Source of the DNA: Pectobacterium colocasium
GTDB lineage: Bacteria; Pseudomonadota; Gammaproteobacteria; Enterobacterales; Enterobacteriaceae
NCBI RefSeq assembly: GCF_020181655.1
Contig: NZ_CP084032.1
Location: forward strand, 496,001 to 560,000
Direction: 5' to 3'
Length of the DNA: 64,000 bases
Below the pieces are notes generated by a model. It saw only the letters and a list, made by a program, of their open reading frames with translations, searched no databases and was not told where the DNA came from. The translations under genes were made by a program, and so were the position numbers. This document shows positions 9,069-18,891 of the stretch, piece after piece; the first letter of the stretch is position 1, and every line of letters starts with the position of its first letter.

Positions 9069-9120
9069 GTTTGAGGTTGAAGGTCATTTTATGCTGAAAA
9101 TAATTTATGCTTAAAACTCA

Positions 9121-9945
9121 CTACACGCGCAGCGCGGCTTCCATGGGGGTGACGCCAAAACGTTTACCCAGTGCGATCAGCTCTTCGGTCGAGATCGTCT
9201 GCTTCTTACCGCCCATCGATCTGACTTTCACCATGACTTCGGCGGATTTTTCTGCGGTATCGATCAGGCCGAAGGCGTCGTCCAGCGTCGGACCTGTGCC
9301 GAAAATGCCGTGGAAGGGCCACAGCACCAGCGAATGACGCTTCATTTGCTCAGAGGTAGCATCGCCAATGGCGTCGGTGCCCGGCACCATCCACGGCACA
9401 ATGCCCACGCCGTCCGGGAAGACGACCAGACACTCCGTGCTGCCCTCCCACAGTTCACGGGTAAACGTCGCGGTATCCAGCTCCAGCACATAGCTCAGGG
9501 CGATCAGATTGGTCGCATGGCAGTGCATGATGACGCGGTCGTGCCCGTGGGTCACGCCCATGCGTACAATGTGCGACTGGAAATGCGAGGCCAGTTCAGA
9601 GGTCGGCAGGCCACCGTTGGTGAGCCCCCAGAAAATACGGTAGCCTTTGCCGTCGCTATCAACCTGCAATACCACCAGTGAATCCGCCGGGTCGAGTTGA
9701 ACGTTGCGGAAAAATTTGCCGGAACCCGTGACGATAAACCAGCAATCAGCCAGTTCGGGCATCGGTTGTGATAGCGCCTCATGGCGCGGCTGCGGGTAGA
9801 AGTCGCTTTCATAAGGTGTCACATCCTCAGCCGTCAGGCGCAGGCTGACGTTACCGCCGTTACGTTCGTCCCAGCCTTTGAGCCACATGTCGCTGGTGGC
9901 TTTAATCATTCCCTGTACAAACCAGGAAGAGAGAATTGCTTGCAT
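9121..9945 (-). CDS. rhaD: Rhamnulose-1-phosphate aldolase
   Basis: A zinc-dependent class II aldolase that cleaves L-rhamnulose 1-phosphate to dihydroxyacetone phosphate and L-lactaldehyde. From the ATG at 9945 ([13 protein letters not shown]) it has 274 residues, equal to the E. coli enzyme. A longer frame open to 10029 would overlap rhaA and is not preferred. The zinc-site segment [11 protein letters not shown] is present. The gene follows rhaA with a 4-base gap, indicating a shared transcript. Confidence 0.96.
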   Translation of the reverse strand: MQAILSSWFVQGMIKATSDMWLKGWDERNGGNVSLRLTAEDVTPYESDFYPQPRHEALSQPMPELADCWFIVTGSGKFFRNVQLDPADSLVVLQVDSDGKGYRIFWGLTNGGLPTSELASHFQSHIVRMGVTHGHDRVIMHCHATNLIALSYVLELDTATFTRELWEGSTECLVVFPDGVGIVPWMVPGTDAIGDATSEQMKRHSLVLWPFHGIFGTGPTLDDAFGLIDTAEKSAEVMVKVRSMGGKKQTISTEELIALGKRFGVTPMEAALRV

Positions 9946-9949
9946 AATC

Positions 9950-11212
9950 TTACCCTTGACGTTGAGTGAGGATGGTTTCTTCATACTGACGCACCTGTTG
10001 CAGCCATTCGCTGCCCGGAAGTACGTCATGACGCTGGCAGTAGTGTTCCCACACGGCCTGCCACGGCAGTGATTTCTGCTCTTCCAGCAGCGCCAGACGC
10101 GCGGTGTAATCGCCGTTTTGTTCCAGTGTGCGCAGCGTTTCTGTCGGTTCCAGCAGCGCGCGCAGCAGGGCTTTCTTCATATTGCGGGTGCCGATGACCC
10201 AGGCGGCGATGCGGTTGATTGAGGCATCAAAGAAATCGAGCCCGATATGCACGCGGTTAAGCAGCTTATGGCGCACGATTTCGTGGGCGATGGCCTGCGT
10301 TTCGTCGTCCAGCAGCACCACATGATCGCTGTCCCAGCGTACCGGGCGGCTGACGTGCAGCAGCAGGCGGGGGACGTAGAGAATGGCGCTGGAGATCTTG
10401 TCGGAAATCACTTCGGTGGGGTGGAAGTGTCCGGCATCCAGGCAGAGCGCGGTGCCGCGACTGGCCGCGTAGCCGAGGTAGAATTCATTGGAGCCGACGG
10501 TAAAGCTTTCTGCGCCGATTCCGAACAGCTTACTTTCCACCGCGTCGATATGGTGTGCCGGATCGAGCGGCTCAGCGATGATCTCATCCAGTGCGCTGAG
10601 TAGCCGTTGGCGGAACGCCAGACGATCGATGGTTAAATCTTTCATGCCGTCCGGCACCCAGATGTTCATGACTGACGGCGTACCGAGTTCGCGACCGAAG
10701 TAGGCAGAAATCCGGCGGCTGGCCTGACAGTGTTCAATCCAGAAGCGACGTACTTTTTCGTCCGGGTGCGACAGGGTAAAACCGTCTGCGCTCAGCGGAT
10801 GCGAAAAGCAGGTCGGGTTAAAATCCAGCCCGAGCTGGTGGCGTTTAGCCCACTCAACCCAGGTGCGGAAATGCTCGGGGGCAATCTTGTTACGGGCGAC
10901 GGGCTGTGCGGATTCCAGATAGATGGCGTGCAGGTTCAGCCGTTTGGGGCCAGGGATCAGCGCAAAGGCCTGTTCCAGATCGGCACGCAGTTCATCTGGC
11001 GTGCTCGCTTTGCCGGGGTAGTTGCCGGTGGCCTGAATGCCACCGGTCAGCGGCCCACCGGTGTTTTCGAATCCGGCCACATCGTCACCTTGCCAGCAGT
11101 GCATTGATACCGGAATCTGATCGAGCTGTTCCAGCGCGGCCTCTACGTCAATATTCAGGCTGGCATAACGCGCTTTTGCCAACTGCCAGGCGGTTTCAAT
11201 CGGTGTGCTCAT
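9950..11212 (-). CDS. rhaA: L-rhamnose isomerase
   Basis: Converts L-rhamnose to L-rhamnulose in the cytoplasm using a divalent metal. Its 420 residues match the enterobacterial family length. Conserved segments include NLHAIYLES, the metal-site region [19 protein letters not shown] and [20 protein letters not shown]. The start codon overlaps the rhaB stop by four bases (ATGA), so the two are translationally coupled. Confidence 0.97.
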   Translation of the reverse strand: MSTPIETAWQLAKARYASLNIDVEAALEQLDQIPVSMHCWQGDDVAGFENTGGPLTGGIQATGNYPGKASTPDELRADLEQAFALIPGPKRLNLHAIYLESAQPVARNKIAPEHFRTWVEWAKRHQLGLDFNPTCFSHPLSADGFTLSHPDEKVRRFWIEHCQASRRISAYFGRELGTPSVMNIWVPDGMKDLTIDRLAFRQRLLSALDEIIAEPLDPAHHIDAVESKLFGIGAESFTVGSNEFYLGYAASRGTALCLDAGHFHPTEVISDKISSAILYVPRLLLHVSRPVRWDSDHVVLLDDETQAIAHEIVRHKLLNRVHIGLDFFDASINRIAAWVIGTRNMKKALLRALLEPTETLRTLEQNGDYTARLALLEEQKSLPWQAVWEHYCQRHDVLPGSEWLQQVRQYEETILTQRQG

Positions 11213-12699
11213 TGCGTGGTCTCCTTTTTGCCCTTTGGGGCGGTTTCTGGCTGGCTGAGCGCCTGAAAACGACGCCAGTGCCCGGCAAAATCACTCTCCG
11301 CACGCGGGTTATAGCGATGCAGAGGGAAGTTATGAGTCAGCATGTGCCGGAAAGCGGCAAGGTCAGCGACGGCGCCCAGCGCCATCAGTTGGCAGCCGAT
11401 ATTGCCAAGCGTCGAGGCTTCGACCGGCCCGGCCAGAACCGGAATCTGGCACACATCGGCGCACAGTTGGTTCAGGAAAGCGTTCTGGCTGCCGCCGCCG
11501 ACAATGTGCAATTGGCGGATTGGTGCGTGCCGCAGTTCGCCCAGTTCCAGCACCACCTGGCGGTAGAGCAGCGCGAGGCTGTCGAAGATACAGCGTGCCA
11601 GCTCGGCATCGCTTTGGGGGACGGGCTGGCCGTGCTCACGGCAATAGTCGCGGATTGCCTGATGCATAGACGGCGGATTGATAAAGCACTCGTCATTCGG
11701 GTTAATCAGGCTGTCGAAGGCAGGCAGAGCGGCGGCGGACTGAATCAGCGCGCCTAAATCCTTGATGTCACATTCCTGGCAGACCCGCTGTAACAGCCAC
11801 AGGCCCATGATGTTTTTCAGCACCCGATAGGTGCCATTCACGCCGCCTTCGTTGGTGATATTGGCGGCCAGCGCCTGTGGACTGTTAAACGGTGTGTCGC
11901 TCTCAATGCCCATCAGCGACCAGGTGCCGGAGCTGAGATAAGCGCTGTCGCGGCTTTGCAACGGCGCGCCGACCACCGCGCTGGCGGTATCATGCGTGGC
12001 GACGGCGGTGACGGGAATCTGTCGTCCGCTCGGTGCTACCCAATTTCCTACGACGTGTCCCGGCTGCACGGGGTCGCTCAACCAGCGGCGTGGTACGCCC
12101 AGATAATCCAGCAGCGTGCCGTCCCAGGTTTTCCTTTCCAGATTAAGCAGTTGGGTTGTACTGGCGTTGGTGTATTCGCAGACCAGATTCCCCGTGAGGC
12201 GATAATGAAAATAGTCGGGGATCATCAACAGGTGTGCCACCTGATTCAGATTCTCAGACGGCGCATTGCACAGGGTTTTAAGCTGGTACAGCGTATTAAA
12301 CGGCAGGAATTGAATGCCGGTACGCTGATAGATCGCCTCACGCCCCAGCTCGGCAGTGACGGTAGCCATCACGCCGTCGGTGCGGTGGTCGCGATAGGAA
12401 TAGGGGAGGTCAACACGTTGCCCGTCCTTATCGAGTAGCACATAGTCCACGCCCCAACTGTCGATTCCAATGCTATCAGGCGCGATACCCATAGCATCGA
12501 TTTGGTGTAATCCCATGAGGATATCGCGTTCCAGTGCGGCGAGATCCCACTGGTGGTGGTTGTCCTGAAACACCAGCGTATTGCTGAAACGGTGAATTTC
12601 TTTCAGCGTCAGATGCTGCGTTGCGGTATGCAAGGTTGCCAGCATGACCCGACCACTGGATGCCCCTAAATCCACCGCCACGATATTCTTCACCGCCAT
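11209..12699 (-). CDS. rhaB: Rhamnulokinase
   Basis: An ATP-dependent kinase of the FGGY family that phosphorylates L-rhamnulose at C1. I start it at ATG 12699, which has AAGGAG seven bases upstream and gives 496 residues beginning [20 protein letters not shown]. An open frame extends to 12801 but is not supported by family length. The phosphate-binding DLGASSGR motif and the FGGY signature region ([18 protein letters not shown]) are present. It is the first gene of the rhaBADM operon, divergent from rhaS, and is expected to be activated by RhaS with L-rhamnose and by CRP. Confidence 0.96.
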   Translation of the reverse strand: MAVKNIVAVDLGASSGRVMLATLHTATQHLTLKEIHRFSNTLVFQDNHHQWDLAALERDILMGLHQIDAMGIAPDSIGIDSWGVDYVLLDKDGQRVDLPYSYRDHRTDGVMATVTAELGREAIYQRTGIQFLPFNTLYQLKTLCNAPSENLNQVAHLLMIPDYFHYRLTGNLVCEYTNASTTQLLNLERKTWDGTLLDYLGVPRRWLSDPVQPGHVVGNWVAPSGRQIPVTAVATHDTASAVVGAPLQSRDSAYLSSGTWSLMGIESDTPFNSPQALAANITNEGGVNGTYRVLKNIMGLWLLQRVCQECDIKDLGALIQSAAALPAFDSLINPNDECFINPPSMHQAIRDYCREHGQPVPQSDAELARCIFDSLALLYRQVVLELGELRHAPIRQLHIVGGGSQNAFLNQLCADVCQIPVLAGPVEASTLGNIGCQLMALGAVADLAAFRHMLTHNFPLHRYNPRAESDFAGHWRRFQALSQPETAPKGKKETTQ

Positions 12700-13034
12700 A
12701 GCCGCACTCCTTATTGTTGGATGTGTTGCAGTGTAAAGAGCGGTCACCGCAGCCACCTTCCGATGAGTGCCATCAACAACAGGCGGCTGGCAAAATGACA
12801 AAGCTGACCGTGAAAGGGCTCACAATCTGGGAAATTATTCAGGGAATAACCACGGAAAAATCAGGGGGAAAGCGGTGTGATCCTTACCACACTTCAATCA
12901 ATTGGGCGGTGAGATCTTAAAAAAAGAGCAGTCAGATGGCGCGTGGGTGACGGTATTTGAAGGCTGGTTTTGTGGCTTATGACTACTCTTTTTCAAAGGC
13001 CGCATTTTTGCCAGAGGCCGAATGGAGAACTGAA
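12700..13034. promoter_or_regulatory. Divergent rhaB/rhaS control region with two CRP-like sites
   Basis: This 335-base gap lies between divergent rhaBADM and rhaSR. Two CRP-like palindromes are visible: CGTGA-N6-TCACA at 12809-12824 and TGTGA-N6-CCACA at 12876-12891. Known rha loci use CRP together with RhaS (rhaBAD side) and RhaR (rhaSR side) bound to long direct-repeat half-sites in the same interval. I could not place those half-sites by eye with confidence. Confidence 0.6.
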
Positions 13035-13874
13035 ATGACGTTACTTCGTGGTGATGATTTTTTTACTTCGCGTGCCGTAACGGTTGCGGTAGAACCACGC
13101 ACCCCGCAAACGGCGTTTCCTGAGCACTACCATGATTTCTGGGAAATTGTGCTGGTGGAACAGGGCGCTGGCGTCCATGTGTTTAACGATCAGCCTTATG
13201 CGCTGTGCAGCGGTTCGGTGTTCTTTGTTCGCGATAACGACAGGCATCTGTTTGAAGATGTGGAAGGGTTGTGCCTGACTAATATGCTGTACCGTTCGCC
13301 GCGCGGGTTTCGTTTCCTTTCCGACATCGCCGCCTTCTTGCCGTATGGCCCGAACGGCGAGTGGCAGGGGCAGTGGCAAGTGAATGCGGCGGGGATGCAG
13401 CAGTTGAAGCAGTCGTTGAACAGCCTGGCTGAATTAGCGCAGAGCGATGCGCCGGAGGCGATTGCCGCCAGCGAGAGCCTGTTTCTGCATATTCTGGTGC
13501 AGTTGCGTCAGCAGTGTTTCCAGACCCAGAGCAATGGATCTGAACGTCAGGGAGTACAGGCGCTGCTGGGTTGGTTGCAAAACAACTACAGTGAAGAGGT
13601 GAACTGGGGCAGCCTGGCCGATCAGTTCTCACTGCCGCTGCGCACGCTGCATCGCCAGCTCAAACAACACACAGGTATGACGCCACAACGCTATCTGAAT
13701 CGGTTAAGATTACTGGAGGCGCGTCGGCGGTTGCAGCAGAGTGATGACTCGATCACTACCATTGCGCACGCCTGTGGATTTAGCGACAGCAATCACTTCT
13801 CGACGCAATTCCGCAAGGCATTCTCGCAGGCGCCTAAGTCACTACGCCATCAGGCGTTTTCTCGTGAAGAGTAG
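13035..13874 (+). CDS. rhaS: Rhamnose-responsive activator RhaS (AraC family)
   Basis: An AraC/XylS-type activator of the rhaBAD promoter. From ATG 13035 (GGAG eight bases upstream) it has 279 residues, one more than E. coli RhaS. An in-frame start at 12957 would add an unsupported extension. An N-terminal cupin carries the sugar-binding pattern PEHYHDFWEIVLVEQGAG. The C-terminal double helix-turn-helix has the segment DSNHFSTQFRKAF. rhaR follows 24 bases later, so both are one transcript. Confidence 0.95.
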   Translation: MTLLRGDDFFTSRAVTVAVEPRTPQTAFPEHYHDFWEIVLVEQGAGVHVFNDQPYALCSGSVFFVRDNDRHLFEDVEGLCLTNMLYRSPRGFRFLSDIAAFLPYGPNGEWQGQWQVNAAGMQQLKQSLNSLAELAQSDAPEAIAASESLFLHILVQLRQQCFQTQSNGSERQGVQALLGWLQNNYSEEVNWGSLADQFSLPLRTLHRQLKQHTGMTPQRYLNRLRLLEARRRLQQSDDSITTIAHACGFSDSNHFSTQFRKAFSQAPKSLRHQAFSREE

Positions 13875-13898
13875 GTAACGGCAACGGCGGGTGAGGGA

Positions 13899-14753
13899 AT
13901 GGCGACAGCAGTACGGGGTTTGAAATTACAGACTGAAGACTATTTCCTCACCGACAAGAATGCCGTGATGGTGGCCGAGCGGCATCCGCAGCCGGTGTTT
14001 CCGCTGCATCATCATGATTTTGACGAACTGGTGATTGTCTGGCGTGGCAATGGCCTGCACCTCTGGAACGATGTGCCTTACCGCATTACCCGTGGCGATA
14101 TGTTCTATGTTTCCGCACACGATCGTCACAGCTATGAATCCGTCCACGAGCTTGAGCTGGACAACATCCTCTATATCCGCAATCGCCTGACGCTATCTGC
14201 TGATTGGCAGATGCTGCTGCCGAGTGGGGAACGCCCACAAAGCCAGCGTCACTGGTGCTTAGGCTCGGAAGGCATGGATACCCTTCGTGAGAAGGTGGAT
14301 GCGCTGAGGCAGGAGTGTATGAAGTCTGATGCGCTGTCGCTGCAACTGAGTGAAGCGCTGCTGTTGCAGATTGCGCTGCTGGCGGCGCGCTATCGCCACA
14401 CGCCGGATAATCCACAACTGGCTGATGCGCACCAGTTGGATATGTTGATGAATGCGTTGCGTGCCAGCATTGCGACGCCGTTTCGCTTTGAAGCCTTCTG
14501 CGAACAGCACCACTTCAGCGCTCGCAGTTTACGTTCACGCTTTAAAGAACAAACCGGCATGAGCGTGCCACACTACCTGCGCCAGTTACGGCTCTGTAAG
14601 GCGATGGAGTTGCTGCGTTATGACCTGCAAACCATTGGCGACGTTGCCGCGCTGTGCGGCTTTGAAGACAGCAACTACTTCTCTGTGGTGTTCCATCAGG
14701 CGTTTGGCGTTTCTCCCAGTGCCTATCGTCAGCGCTTCCTGAATGTGGAGTGA
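13899..14753 (+). CDS. rhaR: Rhamnose-responsive activator RhaR (AraC family)
   Basis: A paralogue of RhaS, which in E. coli activates rhaSR itself in response to L-rhamnose. The protein has 284 residues. The N-terminal cupin contains FPLHHHDFDELVIVWRGNG and the C-terminal AraC DNA-binding domain contains FEDSNYFSVVFHQAFGVSP. It is the second gene of rhaSR. A rhamnose transporter gene (rhaT), often the next neighbour, is not found; a toxin-antitoxin pair follows on the other strand. Confidence 0.95.
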   Translation: MATAVRGLKLQTEDYFLTDKNAVMVAERHPQPVFPLHHHDFDELVIVWRGNGLHLWNDVPYRITRGDMFYVSAHDRHSYESVHELELDNILYIRNRLTLSADWQMLLPSGERPQSQRHWCLGSEGMDTLREKVDALRQECMKSDALSLQLSEALLLQIALLAARYRHTPDNPQLADAHQLDMLMNALRASIATPFRFEAFCEQHHFSARSLRSRFKEQTGMSVPHYLRQLRLCKAMELLRYDLQTIGDVAALCGFEDSNYFSVVFHQAFGVSPSAYRQRFLNVE

Positions 14754-14794
14754 CGGCGCTTTTTAGCTATTGGGTGCGATGAATTAATGGCGGG

Positions 14795-15049
14795 TTAATA
14801 GTGGTAGCGGCAGGCAGCGATCATCATGGCGTCATCGGTGATGGCATAAACCAAACGATGTTCTTCGGTGATACGGCGCGACCAGAAACCAGCAAGGTTA
14901 TGTTTAAGTGGCTCTGGTTTTCCTTTTCCCTCAAAAGGTGTTCTGCGCGTTTCTTTTATTAATTCATTGATCTTTTTGACCATCCGCTTATCGATGTCCT
15001 GCCAGTACAGGTAGTCTTCCCATGCTTCTTCTGACCAGATTAGTTTCAC
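14795..15049 (-). CDS. yoeB: Toxin YoeB (RelE superfamily mRNA interferase)
   Basis: A ribosome-dependent endoribonuclease toxin of 84 residues, the typical YoeB length. The sequence shows the characteristic [13 protein letters not shown] start, the [20 protein letters not shown] region and the C-terminal ACRYHY with the catalytic His-Tyr. The start is GTG 15049, which overlaps the yefM stop by four bases (GTGA), so translation is coupled to the antitoxin. It is intact, with all recognised active-site residues. Confidence 0.96.
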   Translation of the reverse strand: MKLIWSEEAWEDYLYWQDIDKRMVKKINELIKETRRTPFEGKGKPEPLKHNLAGFWSRRITEEHRLVYAITDDAMMIAACRYHY

Positions 15050-15297
15050 TCAATGATATCTCTTTCTTCGCCATGGCCAGCCTTAAGGCTCTCGATTGAG
15101 TTCATCAGTCTTTTGGCATTGGCTGGTGAACGCAGTAAATACGCGGTTTCTTCTAGAGAGTTATACTCTTCCAAAGACATCAGCACGCAGGCTTCACCAT
15201 TCTGTCGAGTGATAAGAATAGGAGCACGGTCTTCGACCGTTTTCATCATGGTCGCCGATAGATTTTGTCGGGCTTCACTGTAGCTAATTGTACGCAT
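15046..15297 (-). CDS. yefM: Antitoxin YefM
   Basis: The labile antitoxin and autorepressor partner of YoeB. From ATG 15297 with a perfect AGGAGG upstream it has 83 residues, equal to E. coli YefM. A longer frame to 15324 would include the operator and is rejected. The Phd/YefM DNA-binding N-terminus ([17 protein letters not shown]) and the acidic C-terminal toxin-binding tail are present. It precedes yoeB, and the pair sits downstream of rhaR in the opposite orientation. Confidence 0.96.
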   Translation of the reverse strand: MRTISYSEARQNLSATMMKTVEDRAPILITRQNGEACVLMSLEEYNSLEETAYLLRSPANAKRLMNSIESLKAGHGEERDIIE

Positions 15298-15310
15298 TTG
15301 TACCTCCTGA

Positions 15311-15331
15311 TATGTACTTATCATTGTACAA
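15311..15331 (-). promoter_or_regulatory. yefM-yoeB operator with paired TGTACA cores
   Basis: TGTACT at 15313-15318 and TGTACA at 15325-15330 lie exactly 12 bases apart, immediately upstream of yefM. The E. coli yefM-yoeB operator likewise has two palindromes with TGTACA cores 12 bp apart, bound by YefM and the YefM-YoeB complex. Autoregulation here is inferred from that match. Confidence 0.75.
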
Positions 15332-15372
15332 TGTCGCCGCGTTTTTAACCACCCAATCTTTCTTCAACAGCG

Positions 15373-17076
15373 CTACTCCGCCACCGTTGAAAGCAACAGG
15401 CGCGTGTAAGGGTGCAGCGGTTGATTGAAGATCTGCTCGACCGGCCCCGTTTCTACGATATCCCCGTCTTTCATCACCGCGATGCGGTGGCTCATGTGCT
15501 GTACCACGCCCAGATCGTGAGAAATAAACAACATTGTCAGCCCCAGTTGGCGTTGCAACGCGACGAGTAAGTCCAGTACCTGTGCTTGTGTTGTGACGTC
15601 CAGCGCTGATACCGGTTCGTCGCAGATCAGTATCTCAGGTTCTGAAGCCAGCGCCTGTGCGATGGAAACGCGCTGGCGTTGCCCGCCGGACAGCGCTCTT
15701 GGGCGGCGGCTCAGCAGGTCGGGCGTCAGGCCAACGTATTCCAGTAGCGTCAGAATGCGGCGCTGTTTCTCGTCGTCGCTCAGATCGCGGCGCAGGCGCA
15801 GCGGCTGGTTCAAAATCTGGGCGACGGTAAATTGCGGATCGAACGAGCTAAGCGGATCCTGTGTGATCGTCTGAATGCGTGCGCGTAGCGGTCGGCGCTC
15901 GCGCTCTGTTAAAGCGCTCCAGGCATGGTCCGCCAGTCGGACTTCGCCGCTGTCTGGTTTTTGCAGCGCCAGAATGACTTTGCCCAGCGTGGTTTTACCC
16001 GAGCCGGATTCCCCGACGATACCCAGCGTTTCACCGCGTTTGATCTGGAGAGACACCTGATTGACGGCCTGCATCCTGCTGCCGTCCGGCCGTTTGAACG
16101 ACACTGCAATGCGATCCGCCGTCAGGGCGATGGTATCGTCAGTGTGCGTTGTCGCCAGAGACGCGGCTGAGGGAGCAATGCCATTCTGTAAGGGATCGAC
16201 GCCAGCCAGCCACTTTCCACGCGTAGAAGCCGTTGGGATCGCTGCCAGCAATTTGCGGGTGTAGGGATGCGTCGGTGCTGACAGGATTTGTCGTGCCTCA
16301 CCGCCTTCAACCAACGATCCGTTCTGCATCACGATGACGCGATCCGCAACATCTGCGACGACAGCAAGATCGTGGGTGATCAGTAACACGCCGTGTCCTG
16401 CCTGCGCCAAGGCGGTGAAGACTTTCAGCACCTGCTTTTGCACTGTGGCATCCAGCGCGGTAGTGGGTTCATCGGCAATCAGCAACTGTGGGCCGGCTGC
16501 CAACGCGGAAGCAATAAGCGCTCGCTGGCGCAGGCCGCCGGATAGCTCATGCGGATACTGGGCGGCGCGGTTCTCTGGGTCGGGAATACCTGCTTTTGTC
16601 AGGAGTTCGGCGACGCGCGCGGGAACCTGCTGGCGGGGCAGCAGGCGGTGGGTCAGAATCGGTTCGGCGACTTCCTGCCCTATCTTGCGCAGCGGGTCGA
16701 GAGACACCAGCGCATCCTGTAAAACAAAGCCGATTTCACGGCCACGAATCGCCCGCCAGTCGCGGTCGGTCAGATAGCGTAAATCACACAGACTGCCGTC
16801 ATGGCGCGTGAGTTCAATCGCGTTTGCCTGTATGTCAACGACTTCACCGGCCAGACCCACGAGCGTGCGAGCGGTGACGGATTTCCCTGAACCCGATTCG
16901 CCGACCAGCGCCAGAATTTCTCCGGCATTGACCTGAAAAGAGAGGTTTTTAACCGAACGAATGGGGCCGAAAGGGCTGGGAAAGGTGACGCTCAGGCCGT
17001 CTACACGCAGCAGCGGCGTCTTTGCGGGGGCTTCTGAAGCGGCATGAGCGGGGTGAGGAAGTGTATTCAGGCTCAT
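15373..17076 (-). CDS. Peptide-type ABC transporter, fused double ATP-binding protein
   Basis: One 567-residue chain contains two complete ABC ATPase domains equivalent to separate DppD and DppF. Domain 1 (about 20-270) has Walker A GESGSGKSVT, signature LSGGLRQR and ADEPTTALD. Domain 2 (about 310-560) has GESGSGKTTLGK, LSGGQRQR and CDEPVSALD. Each is followed by the oligopeptide-ATPase C-terminal extension (HPYTRKLL, HPYTRLLL). It powers the permease pair encoded just upstream. The start overlaps the end of the preceding permease gene by four bases. All catalytic motifs look intact. Confidence 0.93.
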   Translation of the reverse strand: MSLNTLPHPAHAASEAPAKTPLLRVDGLSVTFPSPFGPIRSVKNLSFQVNAGEILALVGESGSGKSVTARTLVGLAGEVVDIQANAIELTRHDGSLCDLRYLTDRDWRAIRGREIGFVLQDALVSLDPLRKIGQEVAEPILTHRLLPRQQVPARVAELLTKAGIPDPENRAAQYPHELSGGLRQRALIASALAAGPQLLIADEPTTALDATVQKQVLKVFTALAQAGHGVLLITHDLAVVADVADRVIVMQNGSLVEGGEARQILSAPTHPYTRKLLAAIPTASTRGKWLAGVDPLQNGIAPSAASLATTHTDDTIALTADRIAVSFKRPDGSRMQAVNQVSLQIKRGETLGIVGESGSGKTTLGKVILALQKPDSGEVRLADHAWSALTERERRPLRARIQTITQDPLSSFDPQFTVAQILNQPLRLRRDLSDDEKQRRILTLLEYVGLTPDLLSRRPRALSGGQRQRVSIAQALASEPEILICDEPVSALDVTTQAQVLDLLVALQRQLGLTMLFISHDLGVVQHMSHRIAVMKDGDIVETGPVEQIFNQPLHPYTRLLLSTVAE

Positions 17077-17939
17077 CGTGCCTCTCCTTTTGCCAAAATG
17101 GTCTGTAAACGACGCCCGAGCAGCGTGATAGAAATCACCGATAGCGCAACGACGCTGGCGGGCAGCAGGCTGACCCAGGGCGCGATATCAAGGAAGTTAC
17201 GTCCGTCAGCCAGTAGCGCGCCCCATTCGGCAGTCGGTGGCACAACGCCCAAGCCCAGAAAACTCAGCGCCGAGGCGGACAGCACCGCGTGGCCAACGCC
17301 GATGGTAGCGACAATCAACAACGGGCGCAGCGTATTGGGAATGATATGGCGGAAAACGATATACAGCGGGTGCTCGCCCAGCGCAATCGCGTGCTCGACA
17401 TAGCCGGATAGCCTGACTTGTAGCACCTGAGAACGAATTAAACGCGCATAGCCTGCAATCCCCGCCAGCCCAACGGCTAGCATGGTGTTTTCCGGGCCGC
17501 GTCCCAGTACGGCGATCACCAGTAACGCCAGCAGCAGATCGGGAAACGCCAGCATGATGTCCAACAGGCGCACCAGAACCTGACGGATACGCAGCGGCGC
17601 GAGCACCGATAGGGTGCCAAATAGCACGCCGCCGAAGCAGGCGATCAGCATTGCGCCGACGCCGATGCCCAGCGACAAGGAAGTGCCGTGAACGATGCGG
17701 GAAAAAATATCGCGTCCCAGCTGATCGGTGCCGAACCAATAGGTGGCGTTCGGTGGCTGAAATACCGCTCCCATATCCATTTCATCGGCGGTACGGCTGG
17801 TAAACAGCGAAGGAAAAAAGACCGCCAGCGCCAGCAGGAAAACGATAGCGGCAGGCAATAGCGTTGCGGTGCTCAGCCACGGGCTGCGATAGGTTTTTCT
17901 TGAGGGCGTCTGCGTAAAGGGCATCGGTTCACTACTCAT
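17073..17939 (-). CDS. ABC transporter permease, DppC type
   Basis: An inner-membrane permease of the DppC/OppC family with about six membrane helices. From ATG 17939 it has 288 residues. A frame open to 17990 would overlap the previous gene by about 60 bases, whereas the chosen start overlaps by only eight. The coupling EAA-type loop is visible near LSASALSFLGLGVVPPTAEW. The N-terminal oligopeptide-permease extension precedes the first helix. Confidence 0.9.
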   Translation of the reverse strand: MSSEPMPFTQTPSRKTYRSPWLSTATLLPAAIVFLLALAVFFPSLFTSRTADEMDMGAVFQPPNATYWFGTDQLGRDIFSRIVHGTSLSLGIGVGAMLIACFGGVLFGTLSVLAPLRIRQVLVRLLDIMLAFPDLLLALLVIAVLGRGPENTMLAVGLAGIAGYARLIRSQVLQVRLSGYVEHAIALGEHPLYIVFRHIIPNTLRPLLIVATIGVGHAVLSASALSFLGLGVVPPTAEWGALLADGRNFLDIAPWVSLLPASVVALSVISITLLGRRLQTILAKGEAR

Positions 17940-18891
17940 GGGCGCTCGCCTTCTTGCGTAAGCGGGGATCGATGATGAGATACAGCGCATCCACCAGCAG
18001 GTTGATGACGACGAACAGGAACGCGGACAGCATCACGACGCCCAGCACCAGCGGCATGTCGCGGTTTTCAATCGCGCTCAACGTGACCTGCCCGATACCC
18101 GCGCGGCCAAAGACGGTTTCAGTCAACACGGAGCCGCCAAGTACGCTTGCCAGCAGCGTGCCAGTCAGCGTTGAGGCTGCCAGCGCCGCATGGCGTAGAC
18201 CGTGGCGGAAACGCAGTCGGATTTCACTGACGCCGCGTGTGCGTACGGTTAACGAAAACGGTTGGGAGAGCGCCTCTTCCAGACCGTCACGCAGCACCTG
18301 ACTCAGAATGGCGGCAATCGGCAGACTCAGCGTGATAACCGGCAACACCAGCGACATCACGCCGTCGTTGCCCGTGACCGGAAACCATTGCAGACGAAAG
18401 CTGAACAGGCTCAGCAGTACGATCCCAATCCAGTAGACCGGTGTGCTAAGCAGCGTCAGTTCCAGCCAGGAAACGGTGGTACGCAGCGCACCATAACGCC
18501 CTGCGGTCAGCAGTGCGCTGGTAATCGCAAGGAACAACGCCAGAATCAAGCCGCCGAGCGCCAGCGGCAGGGTTTCATGCATCGCATCGCTAATTACGCT
18601 GCCGACTGGCAGACGATAGAGATAGCTGACGCCAAAATCACCCTGTAGCGCCTGTCCGCAGTAGCGCAGATATTGTACCCACAGCGGTTGGTCGAGCCCG
18701 AATTGTTTGATGAGTACGGCGCGATAGGCTTCATCCACCACGTTATCGCCGCCGCTAAGAATGGCAACGGGATCGCCGGGGATCAGTTTGACGGCAATAA
18801 ACGTCAATGTGGCTGCGCCCCAGAGCACAGCCAAAATGGTGAAGAGACGTTTACCTAACGCGTACAGATTAACGTTTAATCCAGACATCAT
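17932..18891 (-). CDS. ABC transporter permease, DppB type
   Basis: An inner-membrane permease of 319 residues of the DppB/OppB family. The N-terminal helix is followed by the typical VKLIPGDPVAILSG, and the C-terminal half has ETVFGRAGIGQV. It pairs with the DppC-type permease to form the pore. The start lies inside the 3' end of the binding-protein gene (about 23-base overlap), so the operon order is binding protein, permease, permease, fused ATPase. Confidence 0.92.
   Translation of the reverse strand: MMSGLNVNLYALGKRLFTILAVLWGAATLTFIAVKLIPGDPVAILSGGDNVVDEAYRAVLIKQFGLDQPLWVQYLRYCGQALQGDFGVSYLYRLPVGSVISDAMHETLPLALGGLILALFLAITSALLTAGRYGALRTTVSWLELTLLSTPVYWIGIVLLSLFSFRLQWFPVTGNDGVMSLVLPVITLSLPIAAILSQVLRDGLEEALSQPFSLTVRTRGVSEIRLRFRHGLRHAALAASTLTGTLLASVLGGSVLTETVFGRAGIGQVTLSAIENRDMPLVLGVVMLSAFLFVVINLLVDALYLIIDPRLRKKASAHE

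Noticed and set aside
10906..11757. 283-codon open frame on the plus strand
   Set aside because: It is antisense to rhaA and rhaB; both genes are intact and this frame has no ribosome site or motif.
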